From Corynebacterium macginleyi (GTDB lineage Bacteria > Actinomycetota > Actinomycetes > Mycobacteriales > Mycobacteriaceae), in the NCBI RefSeq assembly GCF_003688935.1, contig NZ_REGE01000002.1, positions 248,001 to 312,000 of the forward strand: DNA of 64,000 bases. Reading direction: 5' to 3'. The notes beneath the pieces were generated by a model that was not told the origin of the DNA, searched no databases, and saw only the letters and a list, made by a program, of their open reading frames with translations. Below, one piece after another: positions 1 through 10,065 of this stretch. The translations under genes and the position numbers were made by a program. Position 1 is the stretch's first letter. Each line of letters opens with the position of its first letter.

Positions 1-50
1 CCAGTTGCCGCAAATAAGACTGTAGCAACCAGTGCGAATAACTTCTTCAT
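1..50 (-). CDS. Start of a secreted protein (partial, runs off the window)
   Basis: Reading leftwards from an ATG at 50-48, the first 16 codons give M-K-K-L-F-A-L-V-A-T-V-L-F-A-A-T. This is a typical signal-peptide N-terminus: two lysines followed by a hydrophobic stretch. The rest lies outside the window, so the product cannot be identified. A terminator separates it from ispG, so it is probably a separate transcription unit. No clear ribosome-binding site is visible upstream of the ATG, which lowers confidence. Confidence 0.5.
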   Translation of the reverse strand, partial: MKKLFALVATVLFAAT

Positions 51-78
51 GCTTTGGCACTTTAGCAGCGTACCCGGC

Positions 79-113
79 AAAAAGACTGCCCCACACCGAG
101 GTGCAGGGCAGTC
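79..113 (-). terminator. Rho-independent terminator after ispG
   Basis: An 8-bp stem (GACTGCCC at 84-91 with GGGCAGTC at 106-113) has an inner CAC/GTG stem closed by a CTCG tetraloop. On the minus strand it is followed by TTTTT (83-79). It lies 33 bases past the ispG stop codon. Confidence 0.85.
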
Positions 114-145
114 CCTTAAAAAATTGGCGCGCGGAGGGGTGCAGC

Positions 146-1309
146 TTACCGCGTCACCCGGACATCAGCCTTAGCTCCGTCCACGGCTTCGATGCCTTCC
201 TCATCTGCAAGGCGCATTGCCTCTTCGATAAGAGTCTCCACGATCTTGTCTTCCGGCACGGTGCGCACCACTTCGCCCTTGACGAAGATCTGGCCTTTGC
301 CGTTACCGGATGCCACGCCCAAGTCAGCGTCGCGGGCCTCACCGGGGCCGTTGACGACACAGCCCATGACGGCAACGCGAATAGGAAATTCCATGCCTTC
401 AAGGCCGGCGGTAACTTCTTCCGCCAGCTTATACACGTCCACCTGCGCGCGGCCGCAGGACGGGCACGACACGATTTCCAGCTTGCGCGGACGCAAGTTG
501 AAGGACTGCAAAATCTGGTCGCCCACCTTAATCTCTTCTTCAGGCGGGGCTGACAGCGAAACGCGAATAGTATCGCCGATGCCTTCTGCCAAAAGGGCAC
601 CAAAGGCAACAGAGGACTTAATGGTGCCCATAAACTTCGGGCCCGCTTCCGTTACGCCCAGGTGCAGTGGGTAATCGGTCTGCGCGGCCAGCAGGCGGTA
701 CGCCTGCACCATCAACACGGGGTCAGAGTGCTTAACGGAGATGGCGATATCGCCAAAGCCGTACTCTTCAAACAGGCTGGCTTCCCACATAGCGGACTCG
801 ACGAGTGCTTCCGGGGTGGCCTTGCCGTATTTTTCCAGCAGGCGCTTATCCAGCGAACCGCCATTAACACCGATACGGATGGGGATCCCCGCATCGCCCG
901 CGGCCTTGGCCACTTCCTTAACGCGACCATCAAACTCACGGATGTTGCCGGGGTTGACGCGAATTGCCGCGCAGCCAGCATCGATGGCCTGGAAAATGTA
1001 CTTAGGCTGAAAGTGAATATCCGCGACGACTGGGATCGGGGATTTCTTTGCGATGACCGGCAAAGCCTCCGCATCCACCGGCTTCGGGCAGGCCACGCGC
1101 ACGATATCGCAGCCAGAGGCAGTAAGTTGTGCGATTTGCTGCAGGGTGCCGTTGATGTCATGGGTCTTGGTATTGGTCATCGATTGCACCGAAATTGGAT
1201 AATCAGAACCTACGCCCACTGGGCCTACGTGCAGTTGCCGCGTCTTCCTGCGCGGGTGCAATACCGGCGGAGGCCCGTCAGGAATTCCTAGACCAATAGG
1301 ACTAGACAT
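146..1309 (-). CDS. ispG: 4-hydroxy-3-methylbut-2-enyl diphosphate synthase IspG (GcpE)
   Basis: Penultimate enzyme of the MEP isoprenoid pathway. It converts 2-C-methyl-D-erythritol 2,4-cyclodiphosphate to HMBPP in the cytoplasm using a [4Fe-4S] cluster. The 387-residue protein is full length for the short bacterial form. The cluster ligands are visible as C282 and C285 (C-P-S-C-G-R) and C317 with E324 in G-C-V-V-N-G-P-G-E. The start ATG at 1309 follows an AAGGAGC ribosome-binding site. It lies downstream of rip1 and dxr on the same strand, so two MEP-pathway genes flank a membrane protease. The 175-base gap to rip1 suggests its own promoter. Confidence 0.97.
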   Translation of the reverse strand: MSSPIGLGIPDGPPPVLHPRRKTRQLHVGPVGVGSDYPISVQSMTNTKTHDINGTLQQIAQLTASGCDIVRVACPKPVDAEALPVIAKKSPIPVVADIHFQPKYIFQAIDAGCAAIRVNPGNIREFDGRVKEVAKAAGDAGIPIRIGVNGGSLDKRLLEKYGKATPEALVESAMWEASLFEEYGFGDIAISVKHSDPVLMVQAYRLLAAQTDYPLHLGVTEAGPKFMGTIKSSVAFGALLAEGIGDTIRVSLSAPPEEEIKVGDQILQSFNLRPRKLEIVSCPSCGRAQVDVYKLAEEVTAGLEGMEFPIRVAVMGCVVNGPGEARDADLGVASGNGKGQIFVKGEVVRTVPEDKIVETLIEEAMRLADEEGIEAVDGAKADVRVTR

Positions 1310-1378
1310 GAATGCTCCTTATTTCTAGCTCGTGGCTCGTTGCCAAATGTTATTGCACAGTGAGTATTGAACGTCCCC

Positions 1379-1406
1379 ACTCTAGCACTAGATGGTTAAG
1401 CGCTAA
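1379..1406 (-). promoter_or_regulatory. Possible ispG promoter
   Basis: On the minus strand a TTAGCG (-35-like, 1406-1401) lies 16 bases before TAGAGT (-10-like, 1384-1379), which is preceded by TGC as in an extended -10. The -10 fits the corynebacterial TAnAnT pattern. A 12-base palindrome, TCTAGCACTAGA (1381-1392), overlaps the -10. Pattern match only. Confidence 0.35.
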
Positions 1407-1484
1407 AGTTCCCGCTCGCACTGCACATTGCACTGAATGATGAGCATTCCACCCACACAGCGCGACGGGCACGGGGCGTCGAAA

Positions 1485-2693
1485 CTAGCCAAATAGCCTG
1501 ATCGGGTTGACCACATCCGCGATAATTATCACTACACCCAGCACCATGAGTAGGGCCGCCATCGCATAGGTAATGGGCATCAACTTGGTGTAATCGGCCG
1601 GCCCCAGCGGCTGCTTGCCCATTAGCCTGCGAATACCATCGCGGATCTTCTCATATAAGATGACCGCAATATGACCGCCGTCAAAAGGCGGCAGCGGAAT
1701 GAGATTAAACAGGGCTAGGAAAAAATTCAGCGTCGCCAGCATCATGAAGAACGATGCCCACAGTGACCGCTCTACGAGTTCACCACCAACCCGCGATGCA
1801 CCAACTACGGACATCGGCCCATCGATATCCCGCTCATGACCAAAAATGGAAGCCACCACTCCAGGTACCTTGGCCGGGAATTGCTTGATTCCTTCCACCG
1901 TCGCCCCGAGTGAATAGGTGGTGAAATGCCACGTTGCTGGTACTGCCTGCGTCGCTGAATACTTCTTAACGATGTCAAGGACCTCATTGCTCAGCCCGAT
2001 CGATCCGGCGTCCACCAATTCACCCTGTTGGTTCAGGCGCTTAACAGTCTCCAATTCGATGGAGAAGTCTCTTTCCACACCGCCGCGCTCTACGGTAAGC
2101 GTCACGGTCTCACCGGGGCGCTGCATGACCTCATCGCGCAATTGCGTAAAAGATTCTATACGCTCGCCATCGAGCGCGAGAATAATATCACCTTTTTGGA
2201 CACCGGCCTTATCAGCGGGCCCGTTACCCGTGCACGATTCCAGCTCCTGGTTTTCTTTTTGATTAGCGCTGCAGGTTACTTGCCCTACCCGTGGGCGCAC
2301 ATCCGCATCAGGATTTGGCAACCCCGCCGTCATCGCCACGACATACACGATGATGAAGCCGAGGATCAGGTTGACCCCAATACCGCCTGCAAGGACGATA
2401 ATGCGCTGCCACCAAGGCTTTTTATACATCGCATAGGGCTTTTCTTCCTCCGCCAGGAACTCATCCTGTGCGGTCATTCCGGCGATATCGCAAAATCCGC
2501 CCACCGGAAACGCAGCAAGACCGTATTCGGTATGCCCCTTGCGGAAGGAGAAAACGCGCGGGCCAAAACCTATGAAGTACCGCCGCACCCGCATGCCAAA
2601 GGCGCGGGCTGTCCACATATGCCCGGCCTCATGGAGAGCCACAGTCAACCCTATGCCAAGAGCGAAAAACACTATGCCCAGCAAGTTTGCCAT
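1485..2693 (-). CDS. rip1: Site-2 intramembrane zinc protease (M50; Rip1/RseP)
   Basis: Membrane metalloprotease that cuts transmembrane substrates such as anti-sigma factors, releasing sigma factors under envelope stress. The active-site H-E-A-G-H (residues 21-25) sits in the first transmembrane helix. A PDZ domain occupies about residues 165-215, and the second zinc motif L-P-P-F-D-G-G-H lies near residue 340 in a C-terminal helix. At 402 residues it matches the actinobacterial family. It starts 12 bases after the dxr stop, so the two are cotranscribed, the same order as in Mycobacterium tuberculosis (Rv2869c-Rv2870c). The actual substrates here are unknown. Confidence 0.95.
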   Translation of the reverse strand: MANLLGIVFFALGIGLTVALHEAGHMWTARAFGMRVRRYFIGFGPRVFSFRKGHTEYGLAAFPVGGFCDIAGMTAQDEFLAEEEKPYAMYKKPWWQRIIVLAGGIGVNLILGFIIVYVVAMTAGLPNPDADVRPRVGQVTCSANQKENQELESCTGNGPADKAGVQKGDIILALDGERIESFTQLRDEVMQRPGETVTLTVERGGVERDFSIELETVKRLNQQGELVDAGSIGLSNEVLDIVKKYSATQAVPATWHFTTYSLGATVEGIKQFPAKVPGVVASIFGHERDIDGPMSVVGASRVGGELVERSLWASFFMMLATLNFFLALFNLIPLPPFDGGHIAVILYEKIRDGIRRLMGKQPLGPADYTKLMPITYAMAALLMVLGVVIIIADVVNPIRLFG

Positions 2694-2705
2694 TGAAAAA
2701 GCCTT

Positions 2706-3866
2706 CTAGTCAGCTAAACGGTCAATGCGCGCATTCGCACGCCTGCGAGCCTCACCTTCTACGGCAAGGATTTCATCGAGGGTAGAGACTACACCAGCAA
2801 ACTGGCAAGACTCCCCAAGGATTTCGCCGACGACATCAACAATTTCTGGGAAATGAATGCGGCCAGACAAGAACGCTGCAGCGGCTTCTTCATTGGCAGC
2901 GTTATAAATCACGCCGGTACCCTGCGCCGCAGCCTCCCGGGCGAGGGATACGGCAGGAAAGGCGGTATCATCGAGCGGCTCAAATTCCCACCGATGCGCC
3001 TGGGAAAAATCCAGGGCCGGTTGCGCCCCCGGCACCCGCTGAGGCCAATTTAGAGCTAGAGAGATAGGCAACTTCATCGACGGCGGTGAAGCCTGTGCAA
3101 TGGTGCAGCCATCTCTGAAGGTGGCCATCGAATGGATAACCGACTGTGGGTGCACCGTGACCTCGATGCGATCTGGCTCAATATCAAAAAGGAGTGCCGC
3201 CTCGATGAGCTCGAGCCCCTTATTGATCAAGGTGGCGGAATTCAACGTGTTCATCTGACCCATAGACCACGTGGGGTGCTGCGCGGCTTGCTGCGGGGTA
3301 ACGTCCCACATCTGCTCCCGGGTCTGGCCGCGGAAGGGACCGCCCGAGGCGGTGAGAACAAGCTTATCCAGCTCACCATCTTCGCCCCCACGCAGACATT
3401 GAGCCATCGCAGAATGCTCCGAATCCACGGGAATGATCTGGCCTTGCCTTGCAGATTTAGTGATCAAGGTGCCGCCCGCAACCAAGGACTCCTTATTCGC
3501 TAGCGCGAGATACTCGCCCATTTCCAGCGTCGCCAAAGTTGCTTTGAGTCCCAGGGAACCCACTAAGGCATTGAGCACCGTATCGGCAGGAACCGAACGC
3601 ACAAGCTCTTCCGCTGCACCGTTGCCGGAAAGCACTGTGCCACCTAAAGCTGCAGAAACCTCTGCTGCCGCCGCAGATTGAGCCACGGCAATGCGGTCAA
3701 ACGAAAGGTGTAAGGTGTGCGCTTGCTCAATGATCTGTTGCGGGTTAGACCCGCCCGCGGCAATGCCCACAACCTCAAACTTATCGGGGTTATCCGCAAT
3801 TACTTCTAATGCTTGCGTGCCAATAGAGCCGGTGGAGCCGAGAATAAGTACTTGCTGAGTAGTCAC
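2706..3866 (-). CDS. dxr: 1-deoxy-D-xylulose 5-phosphate reductoisomerase
   Basis: Second enzyme of the MEP pathway: NADPH-dependent rearrangement and reduction of DXP to 2-C-methyl-D-erythritol 4-phosphate. It is the target of fosmidomycin. The NADPH-binding G-S-T-G-S-I-G (residues 10-16) starts the Rossmann domain. The metal/substrate segment V-D-S-E-H-S-A and the N-K-E-S-L-V-A motif are present. Length (386) is normal. It is the first gene of a dxr-rip1 unit, with ispG further downstream. Confidence 0.97.
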   Translation of the reverse strand: MTTQQVLILGSTGSIGTQALEVIADNPDKFEVVGIAAGGSNPQQIIEQAHTLHLSFDRIAVAQSAAAAEVSAALGGTVLSGNGAAEELVRSVPADTVLNALVGSLGLKATLATLEMGEYLALANKESLVAGGTLITKSARQGQIIPVDSEHSAMAQCLRGGEDGELDKLVLTASGGPFRGQTREQMWDVTPQQAAQHPTWSMGQMNTLNSATLINKGLELIEAALLFDIEPDRIEVTVHPQSVIHSMATFRDGCTIAQASPPSMKLPISLALNWPQRVPGAQPALDFSQAHRWEFEPLDDTAFPAVSLAREAAAQGTGVIYNAANEEAAAAFLSGRIHFPEIVDVVGEILGESCQFAGVVSTLDEILAVEGEARRRANARIDRLAD

Positions 3867-4035
3867 TCCTCTACCCTAGCGATCCTTCGCGCCGCCCTGC
3901 TAGGAGATCAGGACGGGCAAGCAGGCGGGGGTGTTTAATCGCCTTTGCAGCCACGATGTTTTAAAATTGGAAACAGTCTAGAGACATAGGTGTGCCCTTC
4001 GACGAATGGACACACGCGATAGCGAAGGAGAACAA

Positions 4036-4494
4036 GTGTCTTCCCACAAGCCGGTACCGCAGGTGTATGACGGTGTTTCTACCGAGGATGTTCCATCCGC
4101 AGGCTTCGGTTGGTCCCGAATCAGCCGTTCTGGTGTGCAAATCGCGGGTTGGATCTCCGTAATTTTCATGATGGGTTTCAACTTTGGTAACCACAAGGGC
4201 CATGTAGAGACCGTCTGGCTCGTCACCCTAACCGTCCTTTTGGTTGTGGGCTTGCTCATCTTCGCCTTCCAGCCGAAGCTCAACCAGGTGCGCACCATCA
4301 CCTCTAATAATAAGGCGGCCAGCCACCAAGAACGGGACTGGATTTATGACCAGAAGACCGTTTCCGGTGCCTACACCGAGTTGACCGACTCCCAATTGCG
4401 CGCGTTGAATATAGAGCCTTCCCGCGTTTCCCACCTGCGTGTCGATTCTGCCTCCGCCGCTGCCGAGGTAAGCACCGGCAAGCACGCTCTGTAA
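4036..4494 (+). CDS. Small two-helix membrane protein, DUF2631-type
   Basis: Function unknown. The 152-residue protein has a polar N-terminus, two predicted membrane helices (about 34-50 and 59-79) joined by a short N-H-K-G-H loop, and a polar C-terminal half ending in an Ala/Ser-rich tail. I chose the GTG at 4036 because GAAGGAG (4024-4030) sits 5 bases before it. An in-frame ATG at 4006 has no such site. It is divergent from dxr and is a single-gene unit closed by a strong terminator. A DUF2631 protein next to dxr/rip1 is usual in corynebacteria; the family assignment is from memory. Confidence 0.8.
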   Translation: MSSHKPVPQVYDGVSTEDVPSAGFGWSRISRSGVQIAGWISVIFMMGFNFGNHKGHVETVWLVTLTVLLVVGLLIFAFQPKLNQVRTITSNNKAASHQERDWIYDQKTVSGAYTELTDSQLRALNIEPSRVSHLRVDSASAAAEVSTGKHAL

Positions 4495-4506
4495 TCCTAG
4501 CTACGG

Positions 4507-4547
4507 AAAACCGCCGAGCCTTTCTATGCAAGAGGCTCGGCGGTTTT
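4507..4547 (+). terminator. Bidirectional terminator between the DUF2631 gene and rlmN
   Basis: A perfect 15-bp inverted repeat (4507-4521 with 4533-4547). The GC-rich core CCGCCGAGCC is flanked by four A and four T, so it can stop transcription from both sides. The 130 bases from here to the rlmN stop show no other signal. Confidence 0.9.
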
Positions 4548-4678
4548 GTGATTTCACCCTGGTGTGTAGCTCTACTCTCCCACAGGTGCGAACGCCGCTT
4601 GCCCAACACCGACTTGCACTCATGACAACACCACCTAGGCACTCACCCGAATATAGCTAGGTGGCCGTGATGGCAGGC

Positions 4679-5803
4679 TTAGGCCGAGATATCTTCTCTT
4701 TCATCGGCGGCAAGCTGCCCGCATGCTGCAGCGATTTCATCGCCCTTAGTATCGCGCACGGTGCACGGCACTCCTTGCGCCTGAACGCGCCTGACGAATT
4801 CTTCGAGTCGTGCCCGGGGGGCTGCGTCCCATTCCGAGCCCGGCGTCGGGTTAAGCGGGATAACGTTGACGTGCGCCTTAGAACCGAGCTTCTGGTGCAA
4901 CTTGCGGCCTAGCATATCGGCACGAAAATCCTGATCGTTCTTGTCCCGAATGAGGGCATACTCGATAGATACACGGCGGGCGGATTTATCGGCGTAGTAT
5001 CGCGCGGCGTCGAGGACTTCATCAACGGACCAGCGATTATTGACCGGCACCAAACTATCGCGCAGTTCATCATCCGGCGTATGCAGCGATACCGCAAGCG
5101 TGCAGGCAAGGTCCTCGTCCGCAAGCTTGCGAATGGCAGGAGCCAATCCCACGGTGGAGACGGTCACATTGCGCTGGGAAAGACCAAAGCCGCTGCCATC
5201 TTGACCGGTAATCTGGCGCACCGCCTGGACCACGCGTTTATAGTTGGCCAACGGCTCGCCCATACCCATGAACACTACATTGGACAAGCGGCCGCCCTCG
5301 GCGGCCATCGCAGCGCCTGCGTGGCGGAACTGTTCCACGATTTCACCGGTAGAAAGATTACGGTCCAGTCCCCCCTGGCCGGTGGCACAAAACGGGCAGG
5401 CCATTCCGCAGCCGGCCTGGGAAGATATGCACAAGGTAGCGCGGCCAGGGTACCGCATCAAGACGGACTCCAAAAGGGTGCCGTCGTGCAAGCGCCACAG
5501 GGACTTAGTGGTCTGCCCATCATCAGTCGAAGTCGTACGAATGGGCTCCATAAGCTCAGGGAAGAAGACCTCTTTGACCTCTTGGCGCTTGCCAGCAGGG
5601 ATATCCGTCATCTCTTCAACGTCGTCCGTGAGATGCTCGTAGTAATGCTTGGCCACTTGCTTGACACGGAATTTAGGTAGGCCGATTTCTGCGAGCTTAT
5701 CTATACGCTCTTTTTCAGTGAGGTCTGCAAAGTGCTTAGGTGGCAGTCCGCGCCGCGGCGCGGAGAAATTAAGTTTTACTGGTTGAGCCATAATAATGCT
5801 CAT
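4679..5803 (-). CDS. rlmN: Dual-specificity rRNA/tRNA methyltransferase RlmN
   Basis: Radical-SAM enzyme that methylates C2 of A2503 in 23S rRNA and of A37 in some tRNAs. The cluster-binding segment C-G-M-A-C-P-F-C follows the I-S-S-Q-A-G signature in the middle of the 374-residue chain. The conserved C-terminal cysteine used in the mechanism is in the T-C-T-V-R-like segment P-C-T-V-R-D-T-K-G. Two starts are possible, at 5803 (M-S-I-I-M) and 5791 (M-A-Q-P-V); neither has a strong ribosome-binding site. It is monocistronic and divergent from the LapA-domain gene. Confidence 0.95.
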   Translation of the reverse strand: MSIIMAQPVKLNFSAPRRGLPPKHFADLTEKERIDKLAEIGLPKFRVKQVAKHYYEHLTDDVEEMTDIPAGKRQEVKEVFFPELMEPIRTTSTDDGQTTKSLWRLHDGTLLESVLMRYPGRATLCISSQAGCGMACPFCATGQGGLDRNLSTGEIVEQFRHAGAAMAAEGGRLSNVVFMGMGEPLANYKRVVQAVRQITGQDGSGFGLSQRNVTVSTVGLAPAIRKLADEDLACTLAVSLHTPDDELRDSLVPVNNRWSVDEVLDAARYYADKSARRVSIEYALIRDKNDQDFRADMLGRKLHQKLGSKAHVNVIPLNPTPGSEWDAAPRARLEEFVRRVQAQGVPCTVRDTKGDEIAAACGQLAADEREDISA

Positions 5804-5895
5804 CTTTCCACGCTTTACCGGAAATTTTCCAATTGAGAGCGTCTCATGGTGTAGCCAAGTGGAATTTTGGAAGGGTTTACAGAAATAATAGACAT

Positions 5896-6297
5896 ATGAC
5901 CAATGCGAAATACCCTGAAGATGACTTCTCCACCGCCGGTAACGAGGCGACCACGGGAGACGATAATACCGCTCTAGCTGAACCTGGAAGCAAGGATGTC
6001 TCCACCGGCTTCGGCACCAGTGAGCCTGCTACTACTCGCTCAAAGGCCCAGGGCTCATTCGCCGCTAGCACTTGGGCGGCGCTCATTGTCGGTTTCCTCT
6101 TGCTGATCGTGTTGATCATCTTCATCATGCAAAACCAACAAGAGGTTCCGATGAACTTCCTCGGCTGGTCGGGGGAGTTCCCGGCAGGCATTGCCTACCT
6201 GATGTTCACCATCGGCGGCGCGCTCATTATGGCACTGGTGGGTGTGTGGCGCATGCTCGAATTGCGCCGCCAGTTGCGCAAGCAGACCGCAGGCTAA
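5896..6297 (+). CDS. LapA-domain membrane protein
   Basis: Small membrane protein of the LapA (lipopolysaccharide assembly protein A) domain family, whose role in Gram-positives is unclear. The 133-residue chain has a long acidic, Ser/Thr-rich N-terminus, then helices at about 58-79 and 97-117. Between them lies the family-typical Q-N-x-Q-x-V-P-M-N-F segment, and a basic tail follows. I chose the ATG at 5896; an upstream TTG (5833) adds 21 residues that do not look like protein. No ribosome-binding site precedes 5896. AATAAT ends 6 bases before it, so leaderless translation is possible. Confidence 0.8.
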   Translation: MTNAKYPEDDFSTAGNEATTGDDNTALAEPGSKDVSTGFGTSEPATTRSKAQGSFAASTWAALIVGFLLLIVLIIFIMQNQQEVPMNFLGWSGEFPAGIAYLMFTIGGALIMALVGVWRMLELRRQLRKQTAG

Positions 6298-6304
6298 AAA
6301 GCCT

Positions 6305-6364
6305 ACCGCCGCCTTCCCCTGCTCAGAACTTTGTTCCGCTTACATAGTAAGAAGCGGCGGTTTT
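6305..6364 (+). terminator. Terminator after the LapA-domain gene
   Basis: ACCGCCGC (6305-6312) pairs with GCGGCGGT (6354-6361), followed by TTTT. A competing shorter stem, CCGCTT (6336-6341) with AAGCGG (6352-6357), lies inside. It separates two convergent genes. Confidence 0.65.
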
Positions 6365-6404
6365 AAGCCCTGCACCGCCGACGGCGCGGTGGCCTCGGCT
6401 CGGA

Positions 6405-7283
6405 CTAAACCGCAAGATTGGCTATAAAACTGATGGCGACCCAGGTAACCATGGCAGCGGGAAGCATTCCATCAAGGCGGTCCATGAGGCCACCGTGCCC
6501 GGGGAGAATGTGGGACATATCTTTAATACCCAGCTCTCGCTTAAATTGTGATTCCACCAAGTCACCCAGCGAGGCACAAATGACGAGGCCGAGGCCCATC
6601 AACGCACCTACCCAGGCCGAGTGATGCAATAGGAAGTGAACGGAAAACGCGCCGGTGATGATACCGAAACCAATCGAGCCACAAAAACCTTCCCAGGATT
6701 TCTTCGGACTCACGGCCGGCGCCATGGGGTGCGAGCCAAACATCACGCCGACTATGTAGCCACCGGTATCGGAGGCGACCACGCACAACATAAAAACCAG
6801 GATGGAGGCCGAACCGCTGGCTACCGGGGTAGAAATTAGGGACAGCATCGCTGCAAAGGTCGCAAAAAGCGGAATCCACGTCAGCACGAAAATACCGACG
6901 GACATGTCCCGCAGGTAATTGATAGGCGGACGATGACGCCCATTATGGAAAAGTCTGCCGAACATCAAAATGAGCACGGCAGTGACATAAACCGCCACGA
7001 GCCCGGACGCGCCAAGAGGCCAGGAAATCCACACCATGGCCTGTCCCAAAATGATTAACAAGGTGCGCGGAATATAATAGGAATTCTCGCGCAAGCGGCT
7101 AAGAACTTCCCACATGGCCACGCCGACCGCGACGGCCACCGCCGCATACCAAGCCAAGGGGCCAACCCGTATAGCGAGAACAACGAGGACGCCGAGCCCC
7201 ACGCCTACTCCAATAGCCGCCGGTAAATCACGACCAGGGCCATTTTTTGGTTGCGGCAATCGGCGGTTCAAGGCGTCACTCAC
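6405..7283 (-). CDS. cdsA: Phosphatidate cytidylyltransferase
   Basis: Makes CDP-diacylglycerol from phosphatidic acid and CTP at the membrane, the branch point for phosphatidylinositol, cardiolipin and phosphatidylglycerol. The 292-residue protein is mostly hydrophobic helices. It ends with the CDP-transferase signature: K-K-S-W-E-G-F, then S-L-G-D-L-V-E-S-Q-F-K-R and I-L-P-G-H-G-G-L-M-D-R-L-D. It lies downstream of frr and pyrH on the same strand, the usual actinobacterial order. A terminator after frr suggests partly separate transcription. Confidence 0.96.
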   Translation of the reverse strand: MSDALNRRLPQPKNGPGRDLPAAIGVGVGLGVLVVLAIRVGPLAWYAAVAVAVGVAMWEVLSRLRENSYYIPRTLLIILGQAMVWISWPLGASGLVAVYVTAVLILMFGRLFHNGRHRPPINYLRDMSVGIFVLTWIPLFATFAAMLSLISTPVASGSASILVFMLCVVASDTGGYIVGVMFGSHPMAPAVSPKKSWEGFCGSIGFGIITGAFSVHFLLHHSAWVGALMGLGLVICASLGDLVESQFKRELGIKDMSHILPGHGGLMDRLDGMLPAAMVTWVAISFIANLAV

Positions 7284-7360
7284 AGTGACCGGCTCCTTTC
7301 ACTTGGCGTTATAAGCGCATCGCAAGGCTTAGCTCTTTCCTATACAACAAACTACGTATA

Positions 7361-7394
7361 GAAAAGCGCCGCCGGCCGATGTGGGCGCGGCGGC
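7361..7394 (-). terminator. Terminator after frr
   Basis: A GC-rich hairpin has GCCGCC and GGCGGC arms (7389-7394 with 7368-7373) and an inner GCC/GGC stem. On the minus strand it is followed by GCTTTTC. It begins 13 bases after the frr stop codon. Confidence 0.75.
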
Positions 7395-7406
7395 AGTGGA
7401 AAAGGC

Positions 7407-7964
7407 CTAAACCTCCATCAATTCGGATTCCTTATTTTCTACCAGCTTGTCAATCTGCTCAACGTAGCCAGCTGTAATCTTTTCCATTTCCTTTTCTGCA
7501 GCAAGGACCTCATCCTCGCCCTCTTCCCCATCCTTTTGGAGTTTCTTCAGCTGCTCCATGGCCTTGCGGCGAATATTACGGATCGCAATCTTACCGTCCT
7601 CGCCCTTGCTTTTAGCCAGCCTTACCATTTCCTTACGGCGTTCCTCGGTCAGCTGCGGAACGGTCACACGCAGCACGTGGCCGTCGTTGGTGGGGTTGAC
7701 GCCCAAGTCCGAGTTACGGATGGAGTTTTCAATCTCTTGAATCATGGACTGCTCATATGGCTTAATGAGCAACATCCGGGGCTCTGGCACGGAGATGGTA
7801 GCCATTTGAGTAATCGGAGTCGGCGCTCCGTAGTACTCCGCGATGATTCCATTAAACATCGCCGGGTTGGCACGGCCGGTGCGAATAGTCACTAGCTGCT
7901 CGCGGGTGTGCTCGACGGAAGCGGTCATATGTTCTTCGGCTTCGAGCTGAATGTCATCGATCAT
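7407..7964 (-). CDS. frr: Ribosome recycling factor
   Basis: With EF-G, splits post-termination ribosomes into subunits. The 185-residue protein has the standard length and the three-helix-bundle/beta-alpha-beta pattern. Family landmarks are T-G-R-A-N-P (28-33 region), P-L-x-Q-M-A-like P-I-T-Q-M-A and the K-S-K-G-E-D-G-K segment. It follows pyrH by 70 bases, the near-universal pyrH-frr pairing. Confidence 0.97.
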   Translation of the reverse strand: MIDDIQLEAEEHMTASVEHTREQLVTIRTGRANPAMFNGIIAEYYGAPTPITQMATISVPEPRMLLIKPYEQSMIQEIENSIRNSDLGVNPTNDGHVLRVTVPQLTEERRKEMVRLAKSKGEDGKIAIRNIRRKAMEQLKKLQKDGEEGEDEVLAAEKEMEKITAGYVEQIDKLVENKESELMEV

Positions 7965-8034
7965 GAGGCTGAATCATCTTTCAACGTTGAAGGGTAGCTG
8001 TATAAAAGGTAGCAGGTTCTGAACCGTTTTAGAA

Positions 8035-8763
8035 TTAAGACTGCACCAGCGTGCCAATAACCTGACCGCTAGCTGCGCGAGCAATATTTCCCTCTTCCAA
8101 AAGATTGAAGACCAAAATGGGCATGTCATTGTCCATGCACAGGCTAAAGGCGGTAGCATCGGCGACTTTGAGTCCCTTTTCAATTACCTCGCGCGGGGTA
8201 ATTTGGGTGTAGAGTTCCGCATCAGGGTTCGTGCGCGGGTCATCCGAATACACACCATCGACGCCCTTGGCCAGGAAGAGGACATCGGCACCAATTTCCA
8301 GTGCGCGCTGCGCGGCCGTGGTATCCGTGGAAAAATACGGCATGCCCATGCCTGCACCGAAGATAACGACGCGTCCCTTCTCCAGGTGGCGGTCAGCACG
8401 CAATGGTAGGTACGGCTCGGCAATTTGTGCCATGTTGATAGACGTTTGTACGCGGCAGTCAACGCCCTTTTGATTTAAGAAGTCCTGCAGGGCCAACGAG
8501 TTCATGACGGTTCCCAGCATGCCCATGTAGTCAGAGCGGGCGCGGTCCATGCCACGCTGCGAGAGCTCTGCTCCGCGGAAGAAGTTGCCGCCGCCGATCA
8601 CCACGGCTATCTCGATCCCCTGCTCAGCTACTTCAGCGATTTGGCGAGCTACATTTTCGACAACGTCCGGGTCAATTCCCACCTTGCCGCCGCCAAACAT
8701 TTCGCCGCCGAGTTTCAGCATTACTCGTTTGTATCCGCTTCGTTTCTCGTCTGCAGAAGTCAT
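8035..8763 (-). CDS. pyrH: UMP kinase
   Basis: Phosphorylates UMP to UDP in pyrimidine nucleotide synthesis; a hexameric amino-acid-kinase-fold enzyme allosterically controlled by GTP/UTP in bacteria. The N-terminal L-K-L-G-G-E segment, [10 protein letters not shown] and the D-x-T-T-A-A-like region (S-T-D-T-T-A-A) are all present. Length (242) is normal. It lies between tsf (185 bases upstream, with a terminator) and frr. Confidence 0.97.
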   Translation of the reverse strand: MTSADEKRSGYKRVMLKLGGEMFGGGKVGIDPDVVENVARQIAEVAEQGIEIAVVIGGGNFFRGAELSQRGMDRARSDYMGMLGTVMNSLALQDFLNQKGVDCRVQTSINMAQIAEPYLPLRADRHLEKGRVVIFGAGMGMPYFSTDTTAAQRALEIGADVLFLAKGVDGVYSDDPRTNPDAELYTQITPREVIEKGLKVADATAFSLCMDNDMPILVFNLLEEGNIARAASGQVIGTLVQS

Positions 8764-8887
8764 GCCTTAATCTTCTCCTTTTGCGCGCGCTGATCTAATT
8801 CATTTTCCATCCTACCCACACACCTGTTGCTTCCCCACACTGCACCGCACCCCAGCAGCCACCCCTTCTTCCCTGTCTCTAGACAGC

Positions 8888-8925
8888 AGAAAAGCCCACC
8901 AGAGGGTATAACTCCCGTGGGCTTT
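8888..8925 (-). terminator. Terminator after tsf
   Basis: A 9-bp stem (AAAGCCCAC at 8891-8899 with GTGGGCTTT at 8917-8925), followed on the minus strand by TTTT then CTGC. It begins 23 bases past the tsf stop. Confidence 0.85.
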
Positions 8926-8947
8926 AAAGGCTAAAAGGGGCTTAAGC

Positions 8948-9760
8948 TTAAGCTCCAACCTCGTAGCGAACGAAGCCGGTGATGGTGGTGCCAGCCTCTT
9001 CTGCGACCTGCTTGACGGTCTTCTTGTTGTCGGACAAGGAGGCCTGCTCCAGCAAGACAACGGACTTGTAGAAGCCGTTGAGGCGGCCTTCCACGATCTT
9101 TGGAAGCGCAGCTTCAGGCTTGCCCTCTTCGCGGGTAGTGGCCTCAGCAATGGAGCGCTCTTTCTCGACGATCTCTGCAGGAACGTCCTCACGCTTCAAG
9201 TACTCAGCATTCATAGCTGCGATCTGCAAGGCGGCAGCGTGTGCGCCTTCCTTGTTACCTTCGTAGGAAACCAAGACACCAACTGCAGGAGGCAGGTCAG
9301 CGGAGCGCTGGTGCAGGTATACAGTAACATTATCGCTATCGACGGTGACTGCACGGCGAGCCTGCAGCTTCTCACCGGTCTTTGCAGACTCCTGGTCAAC
9401 AAAGTCGGAGACCTTCTGGCCGTCGATCTCTACGTCGTTAAGCTCTTCGGGAGAGTTAGCCTTCGCTGCGGCAGCAGCTTCAACAATCCTCTTAGCGAAG
9501 GACTGGAAGCCCTCGTTCTTTGCCACGAAGTCGGTCTCACAGTTGATCTCAACCATGGTGTTGCCGGATACGGCAATAAGCCCCTCGGTAGCCTCGCGGT
9601 CAGCACGCTTGGACACATTCTTAGCGCCCTTGATGCGCAGGAATTCAACAGCCTTGTCGTAGTCGCCGTTGTTTTCTTCCAGGGCCTTCTTGCAATCAAG
9701 CATGCCGGAGCCAGTCGCTTCGCGCAGTGCCTTTACATCTGCAGCAGTGTAATTCGCCAT
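8948..9760 (-). CDS. tsf: Translation elongation factor Ts
   Basis: Guanine-nucleotide exchange factor for EF-Tu. The N-terminal UBA-like domain is seen as V-K-A-L-R-E[13 protein letters not shown]. The core signature [11 protein letters not shown] lies at about 73-83. At 270 residues it is normal for actinobacteria. AGGAGGATC lies about 12 bases before the ATG. It follows rpsB at 305 bases, separated by two hairpins. Confidence 0.97.
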   Translation of the reverse strand: MANYTAADVKALREATGSGMLDCKKALEENNGDYDKAVEFLRIKGAKNVSKRADREATEGLIAVSGNTMVEINCETDFVAKNEGFQSFAKRIVEAAAAAKANSPEELNDVEIDGQKVSDFVDQESAKTGEKLQARRAVTVDSDNVTVYLHQRSADLPPAVGVLVSYEGNKEGAHAAALQIAAMNAEYLKREDVPAEIVEKERSIAEATTREEGKPEAALPKIVEGRLNGFYKSVVLLEQASLSDNKKTVKQVAEEAGTTITGFVRYEVGA

Positions 9761-10065
9761 AATTAGGGCGATCCTCCTTGAAAATCAGTCAGTGTTCGTT
9801 GAGATAGCGTAGTCGACGAAGCGAGCTCGCGCCGTCTTTGGGTGGGGGCATTTACCCCAATTTTCTCTCATCAATGCGGTTTTACGGAGGCTAATTTTAG
9901 CCGCCTCCAGCATAGATAAAAGTAACCCCCACCGCCGTAGCACACGGTGGTAGGGGTTAGGTAAACAGCCTTGCACAGGAATTATTCCCTAGCTGCCCCA
10001 CACCGAAATGTGCGTGGGGTATTCAATTAAGTGCAGTTAAGAAAGAATCCTCACAAGAAGCAAGC
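9761..10065 (-). other. rpsB-tsf intergenic region with two hairpins
   Basis: 305 bases without a convincing gene. Two hairpins lie close together: CCCCAC/GTGGGG at 9996-10019 and a longer one at 9924-9958. Between these and tsf is an AT-richer stretch (about 9855-9905) that may hold a tsf promoter, but no -35/-10 pair with good spacing was found. The arrangement suggests partial termination after rpsB. Confidence 0.5.
9917..9958 (-). terminator. Terminator after rpsB
   Basis: On the minus strand AACCCCTACCACCGT pairs with ACGGCGGTGGGGGTT across a short loop (9958 to 9924), followed by ACTTTTAT. It is a strong stem with a modest T-run. Confidence 0.75.
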